Shown here: positions 1-4,488 of the stretch, one piece after another
Position numbering within the stretch: position 1 is the stretch's first letter
Layout of the letters: every line of letters begins with the position of its first letter
Origin: Chloroflexia bacterium
GTDB lineage: Bacteria > Chloroflexota > Chloroflexia > Thermomicrobiales > UBA6265
Assembly (NCBI GenBank): GCA_013694885.1
Contig: JACDBO010000198.1
Span: forward strand, 1-5,712
Reading direction: 5' to 3'
Length of the DNA: 5,712 bases
The notes under the pieces: generated by a model
Seen by the model: the letters and a program-made list of their open reading frames with translations, nothing else
What the model was told of the DNA's origin: nothing
The model's database searches: none
Position numbers and translations under genes: made by a program

Positions 1-395
1 CGGCGGCGGCCGGGGCCGCCGAGGAGGGTCTGGTCATCGTGCAGATCGGCGCGGCGTATGACGTTGCCGACTGCGCGCCACTTGTGCGCGCCGCCCGCGA
101 GTCGGCCATCGCCGACGCCCGGGCTCAGGCCGAGGTTCAGGCCGAGCTGCTCGACGTGGCGCTGGGCGAGGTAGTCGCCTCCGCCGATGGGGGAAGCGAC
201 CTGGCGAGTGGCGCGGATCCGTACGGACTCGCGTCGTCCGCCGGCACATGCCAACGCCCGCCAAGTGCTGTCTATCCGGGCGTTCCGGTGACGTTGCCGG
301 GTTTCGACCCCACCGCACCAGTCGAGGTCGAGGTCTACGCGGCGGTCAACCTGACCTTCGCGATCGAATCGACTGAGGCGACTCCAGCGGCGTAG
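1..395 (+). CDS. SIMPL (DUF541) domain protein, C-terminal part (5' end outside window)
   Basis: The reading frame is open from the first complete codon at position 3 to a TAG at 393-395, so the gene starts upstream of the window and only about 130 C-terminal residues are seen. The visible part has the look of the end of a SIMPL domain: a strand, then VADCAPLVRAARESAIADARAQAEVQAELLD, i.e. an Ala/Arg-rich helix with the family pattern of 'ArxxAxxdArxkAexlA', then LGEVVAS, and finally a beta strand (VEVEVYAAVNLTFAIE) after a proline-rich loop. SIMPL proteins are usually exported or periplasmic and of poorly defined function; members include IRAK-binding SIMPL and bacterial oxidative-stress or outer-membrane-associated proteins. 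No signal peptide can be judged because the N-terminus is missing. A GTG at 39 lies within the open frame and need not be the real start. The gene converges on the ferritin-like gene ending at 521. Confidence 0.72.
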   Translation, partial: AAAGAAEEGLVIVQIGAAYDVADCAPLVRAARESAIADARAQAEVQAELLDVALGEVVASADGGSDLASGADPYGLASSAGTCQRPPSAVYPGVPVTLPGFDPTAPVEVEVYAAVNLTFAIESTEATPAA

Positions 396-414
396 GGAGA
401 GGGCCCTCACAAAC

Positions 415-475
415 GAAGGGCCGAGGGCCGAGTGAGGTGCTGTCTCGGCCCTCGAACCTCGAACCTCGGCCCTTC
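415..475. repeat. Heptameric inverted-repeat cassette between convergent genes, possible bidirectional terminator
   Basis: Arm 415-426 (GAAGGGCCGAGG) is the exact reverse complement of 464-475. A second nested pairing is possible: 423-432 (GAGGGCCGAG) with 444-453, loop 433-443. The sequence is built of 7-bp units. On the + strand GGGCCGA occurs twice in tandem (418-431). On the minus strand, after GAA, the four units GGGCCGA, GGTTCGA, GGTTCGA and GGGCCGA follow without a break. The two pairings share bases 423-426 and so are alternative or partly exclusive. Position between two convergent stop codons suits a bidirectional transcription terminator, but there is no clear T-tract on either side. 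Compare the cassette at 5372-5411. Confidence 0.6.
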
Positions 476-487
476 ATTGAGGGCTTT

Positions 488-512
488 CCGCCGACCGCCA
501 GGCGGTCGGCGG
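488..512. terminator. Strong perfect hairpin downstream of the ferritin-like gene
   Basis: CCGCCGACCGCC (488-499) is followed after a single base by its exact reverse complement (501-512), giving a very GC-rich stem of up to 12 bp (about 10 bp once a minimal loop opens). It lies 8 bp beyond the stop codon of the minus-strand gene ending at 521. No U-run follows on the minus strand, where AAAGCCC is seen; on the + strand TGGTTGT follows. It would serve as a transcript end or stabilising structure for the ferritin-like transcript. Whether it acts as an intrinsic terminator without a T-tract is inference. Confidence 0.55.
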
Positions 513-520
513 TGGTTGTC

Positions 521-1243
521 CTAGTCGAGCGACGAGCCGGTGCCGGTGGCCGGCATGGCGTTCACGATCAGGGGGGTGGCGGCGGCGAGGACTTCTTCTG
601 TCGTCAGCGCCGTCTCGAACGCCTCCGGGAACGGCACCTCGCCGTTCAGGAAGTTGAGGTAAGCGGCGTGCCGCGCCTCGACGCCGTGGATCGTCAGCGC
701 CGCGGTCAGCAGCTCATCCTCTTCGATCAAGAACTGGGCGGCACCGGTGTAGGCGCCCGTCCCGAGGTTTTCGAGCACACCGGCGGTGGCGACGTAGCTA
801 TTGACGTCGGTGACGCCGAAGTCGTACATCGCTTCCTCGACCGGCTCCCCACCGAGGTCGCCGATGACCGCGATCAGGGTGTCGACATGGGCCTGCTCAT
901 GCTCGCCGATGTTGACCAGGCGACCGTAGACAGCTTCGCCGTACTCGGCGTCCGCGAAGTCGCTCTCGCCGAATTCTTCGTTGAAGGTACGGTAGAACGT
1001 CGCTTCGAGGTGCTCAAGCGTCAGCGCGTAGTTCAGGACATCGACGGGACCGCCGAACTCCTGCGCCATCGCCGAGCGGAAGCCGAGGGCCGCCGGGGTG
1101 ACGAACGCTGCCGCCGCGACACCGCCAGCGGCAAATTTCGCCGAGTTGCCGAGCAAGCGGCGCCGCGAAAGCGGCAATCGCTGCGCTGCGTGCAGCGTCT
1201 CGATCATCGATTCATGGTAGTTCGTTCGGGTGATTCCTCGCAT
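521..1243 (-). CDS. Tat-exported ferritin-like (Ferritin_2 / dessication-associated type) protein, paralog A
   Basis: This is a 240-residue protein with a twin-arginine signal: SRRRLL at 26-31, a hydrophobic Ala-rich stretch to about 55, and a likely cleavage after AMA (residue 60). The mature part is a four-helix ferritin-like domain with the di-iron ligand pattern: glutamates E77/E80 in helix 1 (LTLEHLEATFY), E116xxH119 in helix 2 (HEQAH), E158 in helix 3, and E189xxH192 in helix 4 (VEARH). The family (PF13668-like) binds a di-iron or similar metal centre; members are linked to desiccation and oxidative stress, but the substrate is unknown. The protein should act outside the cytoplasmic membrane after folding with metal inside. 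An in-frame extension reaches 1327, but the ATG at 1243 has a GAGGAG ribosome site 8 bp upstream, so it is preferred. The gene lies 94 bp downstream of paralog B and has no promoter-like element of its own that I can see, so co-transcription is likely. It has a C-terminal extension (PATGTGSSLD) that paralog B lacks. Confidence 0.87.
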   Translation of the reverse strand: MRGITRTNYHESMIETLHAAQRLPLSRRRLLGNSAKFAAGGVAAAAFVTPAALGFRSAMAQEFGGPVDVLNYALTLEHLEATFYRTFNEEFGESDFADAEYGEAVYGRLVNIGEHEQAHVDTLIAVIGDLGGEPVEEAMYDFGVTDVNSYVATAGVLENLGTGAYTGAAQFLIEEDELLTAALTIHGVEARHAAYLNFLNGEVPFPEAFETALTTEEVLAAATPLIVNAMPATGTGSSLD

Positions 1244-1251
1244 CGCATCTG

Positions 1252-1257
1252 CTCCTC
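1252..1257 (-). promoter_or_regulatory. Ribosome binding site of ferritin-like paralog A
   Basis: GAGGAG on the minus strand, 8 bp before the ATG at 1243. It decides this start over the in-frame upstream candidates at 1261, 1303 and 1327. Confidence 0.75.
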
Positions 1258-1303
1258 GCATCTGTGCCGGGTTCGTCGCCCCGGTCCGTCCTGTGCGGCA
1301 CAT

Positions 1304-1337
1304 CGCCGCCCTTGCCAGCCTCACCATGAGGGCGGCG
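1304..1337 (-). other. Intercistronic stem-loop abutting the stop codon of paralog B
   Basis: AGGGCGGCG (1329-1337) is the exact reverse complement of 1304-1312, giving a 9-bp GC stem with a 16-nt loop. It begins directly after the TAG of the upstream ferritin-like gene on the minus strand. No U-tract follows, so it is more likely an attenuator, a processing site or an mRNA 3'-end stabiliser between the two cistrons than a full terminator. This role is inferred. Confidence 0.4.
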
Positions 1338-1988
1338 CTAGGAAACGATGAACGGGCCGGCGATCTCGAGCACCTCTTCCGGCGTCAGCGGCGTCTCGAA
1401 CGCGGCTGGGAACGGGTCCTCGCCGATCGTCAGGTTGAGATACGAGGCATGACGCGCCTCGACGGCGACGATCGAGCCGGCGGCGTTGAGCAAGTCGACA
1501 TTCTCAATCGCGGCCGCCGCACCGTCGTAGGCGGAAACGCCGGTGTTCTCGAGCGCGGCGGCAACCATGAGGAAGCCATCGGCATCTTCATAGCCGAAGT
1601 CGTACTCGGCTTCTTCGACCGGTTCGCCACCGAGGTCGGTGATAACGCTGACCAGTGTGTCGACGTGTTCGCCCTCGTGGTCCCGGACCAGGGTCAGATT
1701 GTCGTAGACGCCCGCTTCGAAATCCTCGGCCGAGAACTGGTCGATCCCGTCCCGATAGAAGGCGAACTCCAGGTGCTCCAGCGTCAGCGCGTAGTTGAGC
1801 ACATCCAGGTCGCTCTCGAACTCCTGCGCCGCGACCAACCGGGTGAAGGCTGGTGACGCAGCGAACGCCATTGCCGCGGCGCCACCGGCCGCCACCTTGG
1901 CGCCACCGGAGAGGAGACCCCGCCGGCTCGCTACCCGCAGACGTTGCTCATCGACCGCGTCCAGAAACAGCGTATGCAATTCCCGCAT
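1338..1988 (-). CDS. Tat-exported ferritin-like (Ferritin_2 type) protein, paralog B
   Basis: This 216-residue protein has a twin-arginine motif SRRGLL at 21-26, an Ala/Gly-rich hydrophobic segment, and a probable cleavage after VAA (residue 54), giving a mature N-terminus QEF as in paralog A. Ferritin-like helices carry E71/E74 (LTLEHLEFAFY), H104-E105xxH108 (HEGEH), E147 and E177xxH180 (VEARH), the expected di-iron ligand set. The domain is roughly half identical by eye to that of paralog A, with shared blocks such as DVLNYALTLEHLE, HVDTL, DLGGEPVEEA, YDFG and VEARHA, so the pair arose by tandem duplication. It lacks a short insertion near residue 92 and the C-terminal tail of paralog A. 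The ATG at 1988 has GGAGG 6 bp upstream and is chosen over an in-frame GTG at 2063 that has no ribosome site. It is the first gene of the probable two-gene transcript and is preceded by an ECF-type promoter at 2094-2122. The role in metal or oxidant handling outside the membrane is inferred. Confidence 0.87.
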   Translation of the reverse strand: MRELHTLFLDAVDEQRLRVASRRGLLSGGAKVAAGGAAAMAFAASPAFTRLVAAQEFESDLDVLNYALTLEHLEFAFYRDGIDQFSAEDFEAGVYDNLTLVRDHEGEHVDTLVSVITDLGGEPVEEAEYDFGYEDADGFLMVAAALENTGVSAYDGAAAAIENVDLLNAAGSIVAVEARHASYLNLTIGEDPFPAAFETPLTPEEVLEIAGPFIVS

Positions 1989-1994
1989 CTCGTA

Positions 1995-1999
1995 CCTCC
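1995..1999 (-). promoter_or_regulatory. Ribosome binding site of ferritin-like paralog B
   Basis: GGAGG on the minus strand with 6 bp to the ATG at 1988. It supports this start over the upstream in-frame GTG at 2063. Confidence 0.75.
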
Positions 2000-2051
2000 A
2001 CTCGACCGAATCGCTCGCGAGTCGGCGCGTGCCGCCGCAAACTGATAGCCT

Positions 2052-2076
2052 GTGTCCGGTCACAGCGACCGGCCAC
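2052..2076 (-). other. Leader stem-loop upstream of ferritin-like paralog B
   Basis: CCGGTC (2056-2061) pairs with GACCGG (2067-2072) around a 5-nt loop; GTG (2052-2054) and CAC (2074-2076) extend it after one mismatch. If transcription starts just after the predicted -10 element at 2094-2097, the hairpin lies in a leader of roughly 100 nt. A role in translation or mRNA stability is speculative. Confidence 0.3.
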
Positions 2077-2093
2077 TAAGCTCCTTACGATGA

Positions 2094-2122
2094 GACGTTT
2101 CTCGCGCGAGTTTGGATCATTC
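2094..2122 (-). promoter_or_regulatory. Predicted ECF sigma promoter of the ferritin-like operon
   Basis: On the minus strand GAATGATCC (2114-2122) is followed after 16 bp by CGTC (2094-2097). This has the layout of an ECF promoter, a -35 element plus a short CGT-type -10. The same GAATGATCC with CGTA at 17 bp stands before the linked ECF sigma gene (3667-3696). TGATCC is the -35 known for ChrR-regulated RpoE in Rhodobacter. The spacer contains the perfect 10-bp palindrome CTCGCGCGAG (2101-2110), which could be chance or an operator. Transcription would begin near 2087. Confidence 0.6.
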
Positions 2123-2180
2123 TCGAAGGAGAAGCGGACGCCTTAGCCGAAATAACTTTTGGCTGATGAGCGTGGGAAAT

Positions 2181-2214
2181 CGCTCACCTTGGCGTGTGTG
2201 CGCCAGGGTGAGCG
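2181..2214 (-). terminator. Terminator hairpin after the sigma/anti-sigma operon
   Basis: CGCTCACC (2181-2188) pairs with GGTGAGCG (2207-2214), and the stem continues through one imperfect pair to TGGCG/CGCCA, for about 14 pairs around a 6-nt loop (2195-2200). The imperfect pair is a G-T wobble on the + strand and an A-C mismatch on the minus strand. On the minus strand it is followed by ATTTCCC. It lies about 40 bp past the anti-sigma stop codon and before the promoter of the ferritin-like genes, so it would separate the two transcription units. Confidence 0.6.
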
Positions 2215-2255
2215 TTGCGGATCGGGGGGCATCTGACTCGGCGCTCGACCCTTGT

Positions 2256-3086
2256 TCAGGAGGCGGCGGGGTCGAGCTGGGCGACGAGGATCGGGTCGGA
2301 GGTGGGACCAGGGCTGCCGAGCGGACCGGGTTCGACCGTGACCGCCAGCGTCTGGTAGCGGGCCCTGTCGGCGGCGACGGCCACCTCGGACGTTGACTCG
2401 CCGAACGCACCGACGGGCACCGGCGGCGCTCCATCGTCGCCGATCAGCCAGACCTGATAGACCTCGTCCTCGGCGACCTCGGGAAGATCATGGACCGAGA
2501 GCATGAAGACGCCGCGATCCTCGAAGTACGCCAACTCAGCACCGGAACCGGGGGCCGGGCTGGCGAGCTGCACGGCGATGGTCTCGCCGCCAGCGTCACG
2601 CTCCTGGTCCTGATCCCGCTGAAGGGTGATGTTCCAGAGTACCAGGCCGGCGGAGACGACCAGGAGGACGAGCGCGGCCGTGGCCCAGAGCCAGACAGCG
2701 CGTGAACGAGGCCGCATCTCCCGCACCGTGGTCGGCGCCGGCGGCTCGTCGGGCCGTTCCGCCGGCCGGGCCGGCTCCTCGCGCTCAGTTGTCTGTTCGC
2801 GAACCGACTCATGCTGAAGCGCCGACTGGATGCGATAGCGCAGGATCGGTGAAGGCTCCCGCTCGTCGACCGCGAGCGGGAGGGCGGTCACCACCGCCCA
2901 GAGCTCGGATAGCTCGGCCTGGCAGGCGACGCACGTTGAGGCGTGGGCAAGCACAAGCTGCCGCTCCTCGGGTGTCGCCGCGCCGAGCGCGACCGCACCG
3001 AGCAGGTCCTCATAGTGTTGATGATCGCGGCGCGTTCCTCTAGGTTCCACGTTCCCCACCCTGGTGCGCCCGTCCATCGTGTCCAT
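2256..3086 (-). CDS. Membrane anti-sigma factor, RskA-like with N-terminal zinc-type motif
   Basis: The protein is up to 276 residues. The N-terminal cytoplasmic domain (about 24-75) reads HYEDLLGAVALGAATPEER and then H48-x3-C52-x2-C55, the ZAS zinc-binding signature of ECF anti-sigma factors. A charged, Pro-rich linker (about 95-128) leads to one membrane segment (about 130-152). The extracytoplasmic C-terminal domain (about 165-276) has the RskA-type pattern LPEVAEDEVYQVWLIGDDGAPPVPVGAF and ends GPTSDPILVAQL. It should hold the co-encoded sigma factor inactive at the membrane until an envelope or redox signal releases it, probably through proteolysis or zinc loss. The start is uncertain: the ATG at 3086 overlaps the sigma gene by 47 bp and has no clear ribosome site. 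In-frame ATG 3077 and GTG 3059 or 3050 are alternatives; the last is preceded by GGTGGGG and gives an 11-bp overlap. Either way translation is probably coupled to the sigma gene. Confidence 0.87.
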   Translation of the reverse strand: MDTMDGRTRVGNVEPRGTRRDHQHYEDLLGAVALGAATPEERQLVLAHASTCVACQAELSELWAVVTALPLAVDEREPSPILRYRIQSALQHESVREQTTEREEPARPAERPDEPPAPTTVREMRPRSRAVWLWATAALVLLVVSAGLVLWNITLQRDQDQERDAGGETIAVQLASPAPGSGAELAYFEDRGVFMLSVHDLPEVAEDEVYQVWLIGDDGAPPVPVGAFGESTSEVAVAADRARYQTLAVTVEPGPLGSPGPTSDPILVAQLDPAAS

Positions 3087-3645
3087 GTGCGTCGGCAGGT
3101 GCCGACAGTACGGTATGCATCTTTTTCAGTCCGAGACGAAGTCGACCCTTGATCGTCCCCAGCGGGACTTCCGTCCGCTGGGCGATCTCCTGATGAGTCA
3201 GTCCTTCGAAATACGCCAGCTCAATTGCCTGCTTCTGCTCGGCCGGCAGGGTATCGACCGCCGCCCGCACCTCGTCGCGCGTCAGGCGGATCGAGACCTC
3301 GCGCCAGACATCGGGCACGGACAGCACAGCTTCCACATTTTCCAGGGGCACAGGCCGCGGACGACGATCGAGATAGCGCCGCCGCGCGTCGATCGCCCGG
3401 TTATGGACGACCGTGAGCAGCCAGGCGCGCACGTTGCCGCCGCGCGTGGGATCGAAGGTGTCCGCCCGCCGCCAGACCTGCATGAACGCGTCCTGCACGG
3501 TCTCTTCGGCGAGCGAGGCATCTTCGAGGATCCGATAGGCAAGGCCGAACGCGAGTCGCCCGAACCGGTCGTACAAGCCGACCAAGGCCGATGGGTCGCC
3601 TCTGGCGACCGCCGCGATGAGTTCGTCGTCGCCCGGCTCGACCAC
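3040..3645 (-). CDS. ECF (group IV) RNA polymerase sigma factor, SigK-like
   Basis: The 201-residue length and domain order are those of an ECF sigma factor. Region 2 (about 18-90) includes ALVGLYDRFGRLAFGLAYRI, the DASLAEETVQDAFMQVWRRA helix and the promoter-melting/-10-binding segment GGNVRAWLLTVVHNRAIDARRR. Region 4 (about 130-180) includes LPAEQKQAIELAYFEGLTHQEIA and the helix-turn-helix VPLGTIKGRLRLGLKKM that reads the -35 element. There is no region 1.1 or 3. The tail (181-201) is His/Gly-rich and overlaps the anti-sigma start. The start is a GTG at 3645 with GGGGG just upstream. A predicted ECF promoter at 3667-3696 would place the transcript start only about 15 nt before the GTG, suggesting autoregulation. 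Pairing with a RskA-like anti-sigma gene points to the SigK/ECF19-like group, but group assignment by eye is tentative. Confidence 0.93.
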   Translation of the reverse strand: MVEPGDDELIAAVARGDPSALVGLYDRFGRLAFGLAYRILEDASLAEETVQDAFMQVWRRADTFDPTRGGNVRAWLLTVVHNRAIDARRRYLDRRPRPVPLENVEAVLSVPDVWREVSIRLTRDEVRAAVDTLPAEQKQAIELAYFEGLTHQEIAQRTEVPLGTIKGRLRLGLKKMHTVLSAPADAHGHDGRAHQGGERGT

Positions 3646-3666
3646 GGATCCCCCACTGTCAGCTAG

Positions 3667-3696
3667 TACGCCACATGGAGTGGCCGCGGATCATTC
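3667..3696 (-). promoter_or_regulatory. Predicted autoregulatory ECF promoter of the sigma gene
   Basis: Minus strand GAATGATCC (3688-3696), 17 bp, then CGTA (3667-3670). The 9-bp upstream half is identical to that before the ferritin-like operon. Spacing to the GTG at 3645 allows a start near 3660 and a short leader containing the GGGGGATCC ribosome site. Autoregulation is the usual behaviour of ECF/anti-sigma operons. Confidence 0.6.
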
Positions 3697-3847
3697 CTGG
3701 CGAAGCGTAGCAGTTTCTCCGAGGCGCTTATCAGCGTTGGTCACCGGGCCAATCGGTCCATGCTTGGATGGCGGGCGATTGTCGAACATTCTCTCGAATA
3801 CTCGCCACACAAGCATCAGGTCAAAGGCCGGGGCGCACGCGGGAAGC

Positions 3848-4294
3848 TCAACCAGGCGTTCTCGGATGAAGAAGGAATACGGGATGGTCAGGTGCGATGC
3901 GGGCGAGCGCGGCATCGTCGGCGTCGGCGCCCACCCCGAATTGAGAACGAGTCATCGCGCCCCAGCGCTGGAGATAGGCGCGCAGGATGGGTTGCTTGGC
4001 GTCGTCGGCGATCTCCGTCGCGGTGAACCGGTCGCGCCGCCGGCCGGCGCGCATCTCGGCTTCCCCGGCGGCGCGCAGATTTCGCACCCAGTCGGTCGTG
4101 CCGCGTGGAGCGACCAGATAGCGCGCCCCGTCGAGATCGAGCGGGTTGACGGGCACGGTCTGCATCCCGCCGGAGCGGCGCCGGGGCACGGAGAGCACAT
4201 GCGCGCCCTGTGGCGTGATCCCGAGGCGGGAGATGATGACGCGGATCGCTGGATTCGCGATCTTGCAGACGATCACGCCTGGTCGCTGATACAT
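3848..4294 (-). CDS. Deazaflavin (F420)-dependent oxidoreductase, DDN/nitroreductase family
   Basis: This 148-residue protein matches the split-barrel DDN-type family (PF04075). After an N-terminal helix (PAIRVIISRLGITPQGAHVLSV) comes the characteristic RRRSGGMQTVPVNPLDLDGARYLVAPRGTTDWVRNLRAAGEAEMR (38-82). In this family the equivalent of the (R/K)SG...TPV segment and the APRGxxxWVRNL segment form the F420 binding groove. The C-terminus (PDHPVFLLHP) is also typical. Such enzymes use reduced F420 to reduce quinones, nitro compounds or other substrates; the natural substrate here cannot be told. The ATG at 4294 has AGGAG 7 bp upstream and is preferred over an in-frame ATG at 4330, giving a length usual for the family. 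The gene is divergent from the dehydrogenase-like gene at 4489. It lies upstream of, and on the same strand as, the sigma gene, 202 bp away, without an evident terminator between them. Confidence 0.85.
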   Translation of the reverse strand: MYQRPGVIVCKIANPAIRVIISRLGITPQGAHVLSVPRRRSGGMQTVPVNPLDLDGARYLVAPRGTTDWVRNLRAAGEAEMRAGRRRDRFTATEIADDAKQPILRAYLQRWGAMTRSQFGVGADADDAALARIAPDHPVFLLHPRTPG

Positions 4295-4301
4295 CAACGG
4301 G

Positions 4302-4306
4302 CTCCT
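4302..4306 (-). promoter_or_regulatory. Ribosome binding site of the F420-dependent oxidoreductase
   Basis: AGGAG on the minus strand, 7 bp before the ATG at 4294. It favours this start over the in-frame ATG at 4330. Confidence 0.7.
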
Positions 4307-4425
4307 TCTCACGTCGTCGTTCCCGCCCATGGCAGGTGGAGTAGTGGACCAACTCGCTCGGCCGTGGGGAGCTGATCGCGTAGCCTCTCTATCGCAAATG
4401 AGCGGCCGCGGGCTCTGGCCTCAGC

Positions 4426-4431
4426 TACAAT
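4426..4431 (+). promoter_or_regulatory. Possible -10 element of the dehydrogenase-like gene
   Basis: TACAAT is one mismatch from the housekeeping -10 TATAAT, in otherwise GC-rich sequence and 57 bp before the GTG start at 4489. No convincing TTGACA-like element lies 16-18 bp upstream, so the call is weak. Confidence 0.3.
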
Positions 4432-4488
4432 CGCGACGCGTCGGAACGTGGCGGCACAACAGAAGCTCAAGGGGAGGACTAACCACTT

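Noticed and set aside
437..1351. Long + strand open frame of 304 codons opposite the ferritin-like gene
   Set aside because: Its product is Arg/Val-rich without any recognisable domain, whereas the opposite strand encodes a clear Tat signal plus ferritin-like fold with a ribosome site. It is an antisense shadow in GC-rich DNA.
1989..2076. Possible leader peptide starting at GTG 2076 after AAGGAG (2081-2086)
   Set aside because: The spacing is short (4 bp), the frame runs into the ferritin-like gene without an early stop, and the peptide shows no regulatory codon run.
3064..3666. + strand open frame of 200 codons antisense to the sigma factor
   Set aside because: The minus strand has unmistakable sigma region 2 and 4 motifs; the + product has no family resemblance.
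3691..3915. Minus-strand small open frame of 74 codons overlapping the 3' end of the F420-dependent enzyme
   Set aside because: It overlaps the real gene in another frame, has no evident ribosome site or recognisable motif, and covers the region holding the sigma-gene promoter.
3617..4375. + strand open frame of 252 codons across the sigma start and the F420 enzyme
   Set aside because: It spans two real minus-strand genes and their spacer and has no coherent domain. It is explained by the low stop-codon frequency at high GC.
4402..4409. GCGGCCGC palindrome (also near 5443) as a possible regulatory site
   Set aside because: Short all-GC palindromes are expected by chance at this base composition, and the two copies share no positional logic.
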